From assembly GCA_022641595.1 (NCBI GenBank), contig JALCDN010000005.1:1-45383 (forward strand): a stretch of 45,383 nucleotides of DNA, read 5' to 3'. The notes under the pieces were generated by a model that worked only from the letters and a program-made list of their open reading frames with translations, was not told the DNA's origin and made no database searches. Positions 17,887-26,367 of the stretch are shown here, piece by piece (within the stretch, counting starts at the first letter, position 1; every line of letters starts with the position of its first letter). The DNA is from Ruminococcus sp. (lineage in GTDB: Bacteria > Bacillota > Clostridia > Oscillospirales > Ruminococcaceae). The translations under genes were made by a program, and so were the position numbers.

Positions 17887-18060
17887 CCGCCTTGCCGTCA
17901 TATGGCGCATAAAACCCGCACAATGGCAGGTGGGTAAACTCCTGAATGCTTCACGCTCCCTTCTTCCACATAAAGTGGGAGGTCTGCAATTCACATTCAG
18001 AGAAGAATTCCCTTTTAAATAGTGTTGGATTATAAAGCCATAATTACCCGAACAAGGCAG
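17877..18060 (-). ncRNA. ssrS: Candidate 6S-like RNA
   Basis: On the - strand about 184 nt fold as 6S RNA should. The closing stem pairs GCCTTG (- strand, 18058-18053) with CAAGGC (17894-17889), plus a TATGGC/GCCATA extension. An open centre carries a TATAAT-like 5' side, with a small hairpin CCTGC/GCGGG on its 3' side. An apical arm has CTGAATG/CATTCAG (17942-17948 with 17994-18000) and an 8-bp hairpin (17962-17982). The 3' end runs into GGCGGTTATTTTTTT, an intrinsic terminator tail, which fixes the strand. 6S RNA binds sigma-A RNA polymerase. No convincing promoter was found just upstream, and the assignment rests on structure and length alone. Confidence 0.55.
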
Positions 18061-19033
18061 CAATTTATTTAATTTTAAGTTTTGTTTTAGCAGAAAGCTA
18101 AATCATACGATTTTGCCTGACAATCAATTAGTGATTATACCTTAATTGAATATAGGATATTTACTCTGAAATTCAATTAATCATTTCTGTAATTATATTG
18201 TACCACACATCTCATAAAAAATCAAGACTTATTTAAATAAAATTTATGGTAAATGTAAATTTTCAGTTTGAAACTAAGAATAGAGGATGCATTCTTAAAA
18301 AATGGTGCATTTCAAAATATTGATGCTTATCTACTTCCTATGCCAAAAAATATAACGGTTTAAGGCATAGGTGGTACATAATTTATTGTTAACTCTGCTG
18401 TATAATGTTTGAAATCTTATGTTTAGGCTTGACAAAACTCAGACGAAGTGGTAAAATTATAATAATAAAATGTGCTTGTGGCTTCATACTAATTTGATAG
18501 TCCTGTAGTGACATATACATTTGATTATACAATATACATCTACCTACTATAAACATAAAAGATATTGAAAATTTCTATGCTAAAACTAAGCTACATATGT
18601 TGCTTACAGCAAAATGCTTTCAGAAGATAGTACAGCTTGCGAAATCAGCTAAACCGTTAAAAGAATATTCTATAGTGATTTTAAGTTGTGTGAAAATAAT
18701 CTTGACAAACCTATTTTCCAGTTATGTTCGTCTGAATATACATTCCAGACTCAGCTTGATACTATAAATCACGAGATTGATGGTTGGATATTGGAGAATA
18801 TTTTTTATGAGCAATGCATGGTGAGATGGTACTGAATGAAAGATTTGAATGACATACAAAGTAGAGTCACTTCTGTGAGAACAATACTTAGTTTGGCAAT
18901 GACTATCTAATGAACAGCATTTTATAAAATATACACAATTTTATACCACATTTGTAAAAATAAAACTATGTAAGGAACAGATTGGCTTGAAGAAGCAGGT
19001 CAAAATCAATCAATAAAAGAGGAATACGAGGAT
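18061..19033. other. Decayed intergenic region with ORF remnant
   Basis: No intact gene. On the + strand about 18610-18835 reads as coding-like sequence (for example IFQLCSSEYTF, LDTINHEIDGWILENIF) interrupted by an in-frame TAA and without a usable start, so it is probably a dead gene of unknown family. TCAATTA and TAATTGA around 18123-18149 form a short inverted repeat. A promoter-like element is listed separately. The stretch separates the housekeeping block from the polysaccharide locus. Confidence 0.5.
18429..18457 (+). promoter_or_regulatory. Promoter-like element upstream of the polysaccharide locus
   Basis: TTGACA (18429-18434), a 17-base spacer and TAAAAT (18452-18457). It matches the sigma-A consensus well but lies 577 bases before the first intact gene of the polysaccharide locus, so it may drive a long leader or belong to the dead gene in between. 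Confidence 0.5.
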
Positions 19034-20311
19034 ATGTTTGAGAATCGCAGTTTTAAAAAGTTTGAAAATAAAGTATGGCTTTCATCGCCGACTATGCACG
19101 GTGATGAGCTGAAATATATCACTGAGGCTTATGAGACAAACTGGATGTCAACAGTAGGTGCCAATATAAACGAGACAGAGAAAATGACCGCTGAAAAGAT
19201 TGGCTGCAAGTATGCTGTGGCTCTTTCTTGCGGTACAGCTGCACTTCACCTTTGTACAAAGCTTGCCGGCGAAAAGCTTTATGGTATGCCAAAGCCTAAT
19301 CAAGGTACTTTGCAAGGACATAGAGTTTTCTGCTCAGATATGACTTTTGATGCTTCTGTCAACCCTGTTGCATATGAGGACGGCGAATCAATCTTCATTG
19401 ACACAGAACGTGACACCTGGAATATGGATCCTGTTGCTCTAAAAAAGGCATTTGAGCTTTACCCTGATGTAAGGCTTGTTGTTGTTGCACATCTTTATGG
19501 TACTCCAGGTAAGATAGGCGAGATCAGGAAAATTTGTGATGCTCATGGAGCGTTGATTATTGAAGATGCTGCTGAGTCATTTGGTGCTACATATAATAGT
19601 GTTCAGACAGGTACATTTGGCGACTATAGTGCAATCTCGTTTAACGGTAACAAAATCGTTACTGGAAGTTCCGGTGGTATGTTCTTAACAGATAGTAAGG
19701 AAGATGCTGAAAAAGTCCGCAAGTGGTCTACTCAAAGCCGTGAAGCTGCACTATGGTATCAGCACGAAGAAATAGGCTACAACTACCGTATGAGCAATGT
19801 CATCGCAGGCGTTGTTCGCGGACAGTTGCCATATCTTGACGAGCATATCGCACAGAAGAAAGTAATCTATGAAAGATATAAAGAAGGTTTTAAAGAACTG
19901 CCAGTGCAGATGAATCCGTATGTAGCAGAGAGTGCGCCGAACTTTTGGCTGAGTTGTTTGCTAATTGACGAGAAAGCAATGTGTAAACAGGTTCGCGGTG
20001 AAATAGAGTCACTCTTTATTACTGAGCATGGTAAGTCCTGCCCGACTGAGATTCTCAATGCTATATCATCAATCAATGCAGAAGGACGCCCTATTTGGAA
20101 ACCAATGCATATGCAGCCAATTTATAGAACCAATCCTTTTGTTACGGCTGAGGGAAATGGACGAGCAAGAACAAATGCGTATATCTTAGGCTCGTGTATT
20201 GATGTCGGTGCTGATATCTTCCAGAGAGGTCTTTGCTTGCCGTCAGATAACAAAATGACACCTGAGCAGCAGGATAGAATTATTGAAGTTATCAGGAGTT
20301 GCTTTGAGTAA
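19034..20311 (+). CDS. DegT/DnrJ/EryC1 sugar aminotransferase (EpsN/PglE-like)
   Basis: 425 residues, a fold-type I PLP aminotransferase. Seen: SCGTAALHL for cofactor phosphate, EDAAESFGATY, and the PLP-binding Lys207 in SFNGNKIVTGSSGG. Family members aminate nucleotide-linked 4-keto sugars; with the following phosphoglycosyl transferase and NeuD/PglD-type acetyltransferase it resembles the EpsN-EpsL-EpsM set of Bacillus, which makes UDP-diacetylbacillosamine. The 4,6-dehydratase that should feed it is not in the window. AGAGGAATACGAG precedes the ATG. Confidence 0.88.
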   Translation: MFENRSFKKFENKVWLSSPTMHGDELKYITEAYETNWMSTVGANINETEKMTAEKIGCKYAVALSCGTAALHLCTKLAGEKLYGMPKPNQGTLQGHRVFCSDMTFDASVNPVAYEDGESIFIDTERDTWNMDPVALKKAFELYPDVRLVVVAHLYGTPGKIGEIRKICDAHGALIIEDAAESFGATYNSVQTGTFGDYSAISFNGNKIVTGSSGGMFLTDSKEDAEKVRKWSTQSREAALWYQHEEIGYNYRMSNVIAGVVRGQLPYLDEHIAQKKVIYERYKEGFKELPVQMNPYVAESAPNFWLSCLLIDEKAMCKQVRGEIESLFITEHGKSCPTEILNAISSINAEGRPIWKPMHMQPIYRTNPFVTAEGNGRARTNAYILGSCIDVGADIFQRGLCLPSDNKMTPEQQDRIIEVIRSCFE

Positions 20312-20324
20312 ATGGAGGTGCTGT

Positions 20325-21053
20325 ATGTCTAAGCTCAAAAAAATATTAAAAGTATTTGGATGTATTTTATTTGTCTGCACGGTGATTGGATTCATTATCG
20401 ACTTGATTGATCACGCTAAGAACAAGATTCACGGTCATGTTCAGGGATTTTATGAGCGTTGGATCAAAAGACCGTTTGATTTCTTCTGTTCATTAGGTGC
20501 ATTAATAGTGCTTTCACCTGTTCTTGCAATTACTGCTTGGTTAGTAAAGAAAAAGCTTGGAAGCCCTGTTTTGTTCACACAGGATAGACCTGGACTCAAT
20601 GAAAAGATATTCAAACTCTATAAGTTCCGCTCAATGACAGATGAACGCGATAAAAATGGCGAATTGTTGCCAGATGAGGATAGATTACCTTCATTTGGTC
20701 AAAAGCTTAGAAGCACCTCTATCGATGAATTGCCGGAACTGTTCAATATAATAAAGGGTGATATGAGCGTTGTTGGACCACGTCCTCTGCTTGTACGCTA
20801 TCTTGACAGATATAATGAGTTTCAGCACAGACGCCATGATGTTCGTCCAGGTCTTACAGGATATGCACAGGCACATGGAAGAAATAGCGTTACATGGGAA
20901 GAAAAGTTTGACATGGACGTTGAGTATGCGGATAACATTTCTTTCTGGGGAGATGTTGGTATTATTGTAGATACGTTAAAAGCCGTAGTAAAGAAAGATG
21001 GAATATCTTCTGAAACATCAGCAACTATGGAAGAGTTTATGGGGAACGATTAA
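20325..21053 (+). CDS. Phosphoglycosyl transferase initiating the polysaccharide (EpsL/PglC-like)
   Basis: 242 residues. One N-terminal hydrophobic helix and a second re-entrant one (RPFDFFCSLGALIVLSP) precede the catalytic domain with LGSPVLFTQDRPG, KFRSMTDE, STSIDELPELFN, GDMSVVGPRPL and RPGLTGYAQ. These mark the monotopic family that moves a sugar phosphate from UDP-sugar to undecaprenyl phosphate. GGAGGTG lies seven bases before ATG 20325; the in-frame ATG 20283 lies inside the preceding gene and is rejected. It is 13 bases after the aminotransferase, so coupled expression is likely. Confidence 0.9.
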   Translation: MSKLKKILKVFGCILFVCTVIGFIIDLIDHAKNKIHGHVQGFYERWIKRPFDFFCSLGALIVLSPVLAITAWLVKKKLGSPVLFTQDRPGLNEKIFKLYKFRSMTDERDKNGELLPDEDRLPSFGQKLRSTSIDELPELFNIIKGDMSVVGPRPLLVRYLDRYNEFQHRRHDVRPGLTGYAQAHGRNSVTWEEKFDMDVEYADNISFWGDVGIIVDTLKAVVKKDGISSETSATMEEFMGND

Positions 21054-21066
21054 ATGATTGCTTTAG

Positions 21067-21588
21067 ATTAAAGCATACATTAATGCTGTAAACAAAAATA
21101 CTGGATTTAAACGTGCCGATTATATTATGAAACATCATCTTTTTAAATATGTTGGAAACCATTGTATGTTTATGTTCAGAAAGTTCCAGCTTTACGGTGT
21201 GTTAATTTCTATTGGCAATAATGTGCATATTGCTTCCACTGTAAGTTTTATAACACATGACGTTACGCACAATATGCTCAATTACTGTGATCCATCATTA
21301 AAGCTGTCTTAATATATTAGATTTATAAAGATTGGCGATAATGTGCTTTTGGTTGCAAATTCAATAATTTTATATAATTCTCAAATATCTTCAAATACAA
21401 TTATTGGTTTGAATTCAATTGTTAACAAAAGTTAACAATTAGTGGAGTATACGCAGGAACTCCTGCAAGATACATTTGCAGTATTGAAGAAAAGATCAAG
21501 CTTTTCATTGAAAATCAGTAAGGACAAAACAAGGCTTACACAAAGTACTGTTGATGAAGCTTGGAAATATTTTAATGCAATAAAATAA
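21067..21588 (+). pseudogene. Hexapeptide-repeat acetyltransferase pseudogene
   Basis: Coding-like sequence runs from about 21067 through MKHHLFKYVGNHCMFMFRKF (21127) and IGNNVHIASTVSFITHDV. An in-frame TAA at 21310-21312 is followed in the same frame by IKIGDNVLLVANSIILYNS and NTIIGLNSIVNKS with another TAA. A frameshift then leads to SGVYAGTPARYICSIEEK. This order is that of left-handed beta-helix acyltransferases. At least two stops and one or two frameshifts make it non-functional. It was probably a sugar O- or N-acetyltransferase. Confidence 0.8.
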
Positions 21589-21610
21589 TTAGAATGTTAG
21601 GTGTAATTAA

Positions 21611-22246
21611 ATGTATAATTTATTGATCATCGGTGCGGGTGGCTGCGGACGAGAGGTTCTTCAGTGGGCTAAAGATATGAACAAGTCAACTTCCACTTGG
21701 AATATTAAGGGCTTTCTTGATGATAATGCAGATGCACTTACAGGTCTTCGATGTGATGTCAGTGTTGTAGGAAGTACTGATAATTATATTCCGCAGGTTG
21801 ATGATAGGTTTGTATGTTGTATAGGAAATAGCTGCGTAAGAAAAAGTATTATAGAAAAGATGGAATCCAAAGGAGCAGTATTTGCAAATATTATTCACCC
21901 AACAGCTATCGTTTGTGATTCTGCTCTTCTTGGTAAAGCTACAATATTATACCCGTATTCAATAATATCTGACAACGCTGTTCTTGGAGATGGATGCATT
22001 ATCAATATGCACTCAACAATTGCTCACGATTCTATACTTGGTGAATTTTGCACAGTTAGTGCACATTGTGATGTGACAGGTATGTGTAAACTTGGTGATA
22101 GAGTATTTATGGGCAGCGGTTCAAGAACTGTTCCAAGTGCAAGAGTTGGAAATGATGTTTTCATTTGTGCAGGTAGCACGGTAATGTCGAGAATTAAAGC
22201 CGGCATGAAAGTTATCGGTGTTCCTGCAAAAAAAGTGATGTTTTAA
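21611..22246 (+). CDS. NeuD/PglD-type sugar acetyltransferase
   Basis: 211 residues. The N-terminal Rossmann-like part has IIGAGGCGREVLQWAKD and a GFLDDN motif; the C-terminal left-handed beta-helix has hexapeptide repeats (SIISDNAVLGDGCIIN, VFMGSGSRTVPSARVG, VFICAGSTVMS). Family members transfer an acetyl group from acetyl-CoA to amino sugars or sialic acids. Paired with the EpsN-like aminotransferase it could acetylate the 4-amino group. The dead acyltransferase upstream may have been replaced by this one or acted on another position. Confidence 0.87.
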   Translation: MYNLLIIGAGGCGREVLQWAKDMNKSTSTWNIKGFLDDNADALTGLRCDVSVVGSTDNYIPQVDDRFVCCIGNSCVRKSIIEKMESKGAVFANIIHPTAIVCDSALLGKATILYPYSIISDNAVLGDGCIINMHSTIAHDSILGEFCTVSAHCDVTGMCKLGDRVFMGSGSRTVPSARVGNDVFICAGSTVMSRIKAGMKVIGVPAKKVMF

Positions 22247-22261
22247 TGGAGGAAAATAAAA

Positions 22262-22480
22262 ATGGATGAAAAATTTTTAAATGTTGTTGCAGAGTCATTA
22301 GAAGTTGATGTTGATGAAATCTCAATGGCTACAGAATATAAAAATTTTGAACCATGGGACTCAATGGCTATGATGAGTCTCTTAATGGATATTGAAGAAG
22401 AATTTAATGTATCTATTCCTATTGAGAAGATCGGCAAAGTCAAAAATTTGCAGGATTTATTCAATCTGCTCAAGGATTAA
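22262..22480 (+). CDS. Acyl carrier protein
   Basis: 72 residues, acidic, four-helix ACP pattern. The phosphopantetheine attachment Ser34 lies in PWDSMAMMSLL, in place of the DSL of fatty acid ACPs. GGAGGAA precedes the ATG. It is 14 bases after the acetyltransferase and six before the FkbH-like gene, which fits a dedicated carrier protein for FkbH rather than the fatty acid ACP. Confidence 0.88.
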   Translation: MDEKFLNVVAESLEVDVDEISMATEYKNFEPWDSMAMMSLLMDIEEEFNVSIPIEKIGKVKNLQDLFNLLKD

Positions 22481-22486
22481 CAGTAT

Positions 22487-24148
22487 ATGGACAAGAAGAA
22501 AATTGCGATTTTATCTAATGTGACCGTAGATATGGTCGCAGCAAAACTTAGGAAAAAATACAGTGTATACATTCCAGATGGGTTTGATATGTGGATCACA
22601 GACGTTCTAAATGATGAATCAGCCCTGTATTCAAATAATATACAGGCAGTCATTATTCTTTTGGATGGCACTGAATTCAGGAGCTTACGGTCAGGTGAGG
22701 AGTTCTCGCAGCGAGTGGCTTTGTGGCGCAATGCTACGGAAAAGCTCATAGAAAAGATAACAGATATTCCTATTTTTGTTTCAACAATTGATTTCAGAGA
22801 GTCTGCAATCAGAACATACTCTGAGCGTAAGTATTATATTGAATGGGCAGATGAGTGGTATCAGTTTGTTCAGTCACTGGCAGAAAGTAAAAAGAATGTC
22901 TATGTTATGGATATTCTCCAGAGGATTCTCAATGAAGGCAGAAACAGCTTCTATTCCAATAAAATGTGGTATATGGGCAGTATGCCATATTCAAAAAATG
23001 GCATTATAGCCGTTGTCGATGAGATTAGCAAGGCTTTATCTGCAGTTTTTGAGAGCAGAAAGAAGATAATTGCTTTAGATCTTGACAATACACTTTGGGG
23101 CGGCGTTATTGGCGAGGACGGTATAAATGGTGTTGAGTTGTCAGAGCATAAGGAAGGTGCACGCTTTTATGACTTTCAACTTAGACTTCTGGAAATGCAA
23201 AAGAGAGGTATTCTTCTTGCTATAAATTCTAAGAATAATTGCGAAGATGCAATGGAAGCAATAGAAAACCATCCTCATATGCTTCTTCGAAAGAATTCGT
23301 TTGTTTCTGAAAAAATCAATTGGAACGATAAAAGCTCAAATATTAAGGAAATGGAAACGGAACTCAATCTTACAGAGGGGGCATTCGTATTCATAGACGA
23401 TAATCCTGTTGAGAGAGAGGTCGTAAGCGGACAGTGTCCTGATGTACTTATTCCTGAATTTCCGGTTGATACTACTGATCTTGTTGATATGGCTGAAAAA
23501 CTGTATATCAACGTATTCAAATCACTCTCTCTTACAGATGAAGACAAGGCAAAGACTCAGATGTATCAAACAGAGGCTAAAAGAAAAGCAATACAGAGTT
23601 CAACTCTCGACCTTGATGATTATATAAAAGTTCTTGAAATGAGAGCAGATATTCATCTTATGTGTGATGAAGAACTTGAAAGAGTTCATCAGCTTTGCAA
23701 CAAGACTAATCAGTTTAACTTGACTACTAAAAGATATACACAAAAAGAAATTTCTGATATGTTAGCAGATGTACGATATGATATCTTTACTATATCATCA
23801 TCAGATAAATTTGGAGATAATGGTCTTGTAGGTGTTGCTATCTGTGAACGAAAAGAAAAAGCAGTTGTTATTGATACATTTCTTATGAGCTGCCGCGTAA
23901 TGGGCAGAAAGCTTGAAAACGTCATTATATCAGAACTTGTGAAATACTATAAGGGACAATATAATACGATGATAGGATTGTTTGTTCAAACAAAGAAGAA
24001 TATTCCTGTTGTCAAAAAATACGACGAGCTCGGATTTGCGGTTGTATCAGAAGATGAAAGCGGCAAGACATACAGCTATGATATTAGCAAAGGCTGCGAA
24101 AAGGTGAATAGTTACTCAGAAATCATATTTAATGGAGAACACAAATGA
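22487..24148 (+). CDS. FkbH-like HAD-family protein
   Basis: 553 residues. The first about 190 residues are an SGNH-like region (IAILSNVTVDMVAAKL and later MWYMGSMPYSKNGI). A HAD phosphatase-like domain follows, with DLDNTLWGGVIGEDG starting near residue 196 and FIDDNPVERE, and a GNAT-like C-terminal part (DKFGDNGLVGVAI). FkbH proteins dephosphorylate 1,3-bisphosphoglycerate and load the glyceryl unit onto an ACP, or load related hydroxyacids. Its own ACP is directly upstream and a VOC-fold gene overlaps its stop by four bases. In this polysaccharide locus the module probably supplies an acyl decoration. Confidence 0.85.
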   Translation: MDKKKIAILSNVTVDMVAAKLRKKYSVYIPDGFDMWITDVLNDESALYSNNIQAVIILLDGTEFRSLRSGEEFSQRVALWRNATEKLIEKITDIPIFVSTIDFRESAIRTYSERKYYIEWADEWYQFVQSLAESKKNVYVMDILQRILNEGRNSFYSNKMWYMGSMPYSKNGIIAVVDEISKALSAVFESRKKIIALDLDNTLWGGVIGEDGINGVELSEHKEGARFYDFQLRLLEMQKRGILLAINSKNNCEDAMEAIENHPHMLLRKNSFVSEKINWNDKSSNIKEMETELNLTEGAFVFIDDNPVEREVVSGQCPDVLIPEFPVDTTDLVDMAEKLYINVFKSLSLTDEDKAKTQMYQTEAKRKAIQSSTLDLDDYIKVLEMRADIHLMCDEELERVHQLCNKTNQFNLTTKRYTQKEISDMLADVRYDIFTISSSDKFGDNGLVGVAICERKEKAVVIDTFLMSCRVMGRKLENVIISELVKYYKGQYNTMIGLFVQTKKNIPVVKKYDELGFAVVSEDESGKTYSYDISKGCEKVNSYSEIIFNGEHK

Positions 24149-24534
24149 AGATTGATCATATCGGCTATGCTGTGAAAAACATAGAAAAAGCACGGGTTGC
24201 TTTTGAAGCACTTGGATTTGTATTTGATACATTATACAATGATACTGATAGGAATATCTATATTCAGTTTGGAAAAAATGACGACTATTGTATTGAATTG
24301 ATTTCTCCAAACGGAGGTGGTGAATCCCCAATTGATTACTATTTAAGTAAAGTTGGGCCTATTCCGTATCATATATGCTATAGTTCAAAATGCATTGAGA
24401 AAGACATCAAAGACCTTGAGCAAAAGCGGTTTAAGGTGACTGTTTCTCCGGCACAGGCAATTGCATTTGGAGGTAAACGAGTGGTTTTTTTGATGCATAG
24501 GACTGTGGGTATGATTGAAATCGTGGAGGAATAA
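24145..24534 (+). CDS. VOC-superfamily (glyoxalase-fold) protein
   Basis: 129 residues starting MKIDHIGYAVKNIEKA, with the paired beta-alpha-beta-beta-beta modules of the vicinal-oxygen-chelate fold. His5, Glu55 in CIELISP, His79 in IPYHICY and Glu127 in MIEIVEE are plausible metal ligands. The nearest known group is methylmalonyl-CoA epimerase-like, but the context (ACP and FkbH) suggests action on the carrier-bound hydroxyacyl unit, for example epimerising it. The ATG overlaps the FkbH stop (ATGA). Confidence 0.75.
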   Translation: MKIDHIGYAVKNIEKARVAFEALGFVFDTLYNDTDRNIYIQFGKNDDYCIELISPNGGGESPIDYYLSKVGPIPYHICYSSKCIEKDIKDLEQKRFKVTVSPAQAIAFGGKRVVFLMHRTVGMIEIVEE

Positions 24535-24537
24535 AAT

Positions 24538-25428
24538 TTGAAAAAATTTAAACTGCATCAGTTGAGCGATGAAGAACTAAAAGAGCTCCATGATTGCTTA
24601 ATTGAAATGTATGAAGATGTGCTGACGTTTTGTAATAAGCATAAAATACAGATACTTATGGGTGGCGGTTCGGTTTTAGGAACATTTAGACATCATGGTT
24701 TTATTCCTTGGGATGATGATCTCGATCTTCAGATGCTTCGTTCTGATTTTGATGTTTTTCTTAAGTATTTTGATAAGGAATTAGGTGGAAAGTATTATAT
24801 ATATGCTCCTAATACAAAGTATGGCTCTCGTACTTGTTTTCCTAGATTAATACGTAAGGATACTACATTAATTGATATTCGTGGACTTACCGGTTCATAT
24901 CATACAGGTATATGGATAGATATTAACTTGCTTGAATATGTTCCCGAAAATAAGTTAATAAGAACTGTAAAGGGACTTAGATGCGATATAGTACGTGTTA
25001 TAGCTGCATCTGTACACTGGTACACAAACAGGAATAAGTATGTTGATACATACTATAGTCATTCAAAGTCGTATAATATAAAGCTTCTTATGGGAAAACT
25101 TTTCTCATTCCGCAAGTATCAGTCATGGTATGATGAATTTGATAAAATTTCTCGTTATAACAAGGTTACAAGTATTATTACATGTCCTTCAGGAAGAAAA
25201 TACTACCTCGGAGAGTGCAGAAGAGCCAAGTCATGGCTTCCACCTGTAGAAATGAAATTTGAAGGAAAGTTGGCATATGTTCCTCATAGTGTTAAATCAT
25301 ACCTTCGTTCAATGTACGGTGATGATTATATGCAGTTACCTCCTGCTGAGAAGAGAGAAAACCATTCAGTTGTTTATATGAGTACAAAAGAAGAAGTAAG
25401 GTATCCTGAAGTACTTGATTTAATATAA
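24538..25428 (+). CDS. LicD-family phosphotransferase
   Basis: 296 residues with the LicD signature MGGGSVLGTFRHHGFIPWDD followed by DLD, the metal-binding Asp cluster, and a C-terminal YLRSMYGDDYMQLPP segment. LicD proteins transfer phosphocholine or phospho-polyol from a CDP-activated donor to surface glycans. The start is TTG 24538 with GGAGGA ten bases upstream. The TAA stop 25426-25428 forms part of the target duplication of a MITE-like element that begins at the next base. A CDP-donor enzyme follows beyond the element. Confidence 0.88.
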   Translation: MKKFKLHQLSDEELKELHDCLIEMYEDVLTFCNKHKIQILMGGGSVLGTFRHHGFIPWDDDLDLQMLRSDFDVFLKYFDKELGGKYYIYAPNTKYGSRTCFPRLIRKDTTLIDIRGLTGSYHTGIWIDINLLEYVPENKLIRTVKGLRCDIVRVIAASVHWYTNRNKYVDTYYSHSKSYNIKLLMGKLFSFRKYQSWYDEFDKISRYNKVTSIITCPSGRKYYLGECRRAKSWLPPVEMKFEGKLAYVPHSVKSYLRSMYGDDYMQLPPAEKRENHSVVYMSTKEEVRYPEVLDLI

Positions 25429-25585
25429 GGACACCTCTAAAAACTCCTTTTGAGAAAAAAAGCTATGCACGGCATCTGCTGCGTCAACCTCCCTCATAGT
25501 GCGACAGCACGCTTTCGGAAGGTTTCCTTGCAGTTGCCGCACCTATCTGATTTTTCCTTAATCAAACGAGTTTTTAGAGGTGCCC
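25429..25585. mobile_element. MITE-like element, copy 1 (157 bp)
   Basis: Bounded by inverted ends GGACACCTCTAAAAACTC and GAGTTTTTAGAGGTGCCC (one mismatch) and flanked by a 4-bp duplication ATAA (25425-25428 and 25586-25589). It has no ORF. The second copy, about 13.8 kb downstream in the same orientation, differs at only a few positions. Element, ends and duplication are seen directly; the mobilising transposase is not in the window. It lies immediately behind the licD stop codon. Confidence 0.85.
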
Positions 25586-25615
25586 ATAAGTAACTTTAAA
25601 GGAGTTTGAATATAA

Positions 25616-26338
25616 ATGAATATTGCTGTTATTTTTGCAGGCGGTGTTGGCAAAAGAATGAGAAGCAAGGATTTGCCAAAACAATTTTTGAAGATTCATG
25701 AAAAACCTATAATCGTTCATACGATTGAGCTGTTTAATGAACATCCAGAAATTGATGCAATTGTAATTTCATGTGTTGCTGATTGGATTGATTATTTAAA
25801 TGAACTTCTTAAAAAGTATAATCTTGATAAGGTGAAAAAGGTAGTTCACGGAGGATCAAGCGGTCAAGAGTCTATTTATAACGGACTTGAAGCGGCTGAA
25901 GAAATTAGTAGTGGAGATAATGACATTGTTCTTATTCATGATGGTGTAAGACCTCTTATAACTTCAAAAACAATTACAGATAATATTGCATCTGTGCTTA
26001 AACATGGTTCTGCGATAACATCAGTTAAAGTTAAGGAAACAGTTCTGCTTGTTGATGAAGAGGAAGCTATAAAAGAAGTACCTAACCGCAATGATTCTCG
26101 TCTTGCACGTGCACCTCAGAGCTTTTATCTTAAAGATATTTTATCTGCACATAGATCTGCAATAAAAGAGAAAAAACTTGACTTTATTGATAGCTGTTCC
26201 ATGATGTATCATTATGGAAAAAAGCTGTACCTTGTAGAAGGTCCACAGGAAAATATCAAAATTACCACACCTGATGACTTTTATTCAATGAGAGCAATTC
26301 TCGATGCACGAGAAAATGCTCAGATTTATGGATTGTAA
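25616..26338 (+). CDS. IspD/TarI-type cytidylyltransferase
   Basis: 240 residues. Nucleotide-binding FAGGVGKRM with LPKQFL, then HDGVRPLIT and APQSF are motifs shared by IspD (isoprenoid pathway) and TarI (CDP-ribitol for teichoic acid). The position in a polysaccharide locus next to LicD and together with a TagF-like transferase favours synthesis of a CDP-polyol rather than the isoprenoid step; this is inference. AAAGGAG lies 11 bases before the ATG. Downstream is a short-chain dehydrogenase-type gene. Confidence 0.8.
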   Translation: MNIAVIFAGGVGKRMRSKDLPKQFLKIHEKPIIVHTIELFNEHPEIDAIVISCVADWIDYLNELLKKYNLDKVKKVVHGGSSGQESIYNGLEAAEEISSGDNDIVLIHDGVRPLITSKTITDNIASVLKHGSAITSVKVKETVLLVDEEEAIKEVPNRNDSRLARAPQSFYLKDILSAHRSAIKEKKLDFIDSCSMMYHYGKKLYLVEGPQENIKITTPDDFYSMRAILDARENAQIYGL

Positions 26339-26367
26339 AATAAAATGTTAATTGTTAGGAGAAAATT

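Noticed and set aside
21127..21312. Independent 61-residue protein
   Set aside because: The frame continues after its stop with the expected next segment of a hexapeptide acyltransferase, so it is part of a pseudogene.
25429..25585. Attenuator or riboswitch before the cytidylyltransferase gene
   Set aside because: The same sequence with inverted ends and target duplication occurs behind rmlA, so a mobile repeat explains it better.
25616..26338. Firm annotation as isoprenoid ispD
   Set aside because: Motifs are shared by IspD and TarI, and the polysaccharide context with LicD and a TagF-like gene makes the isoprenoid role less likely; left as family-level call.
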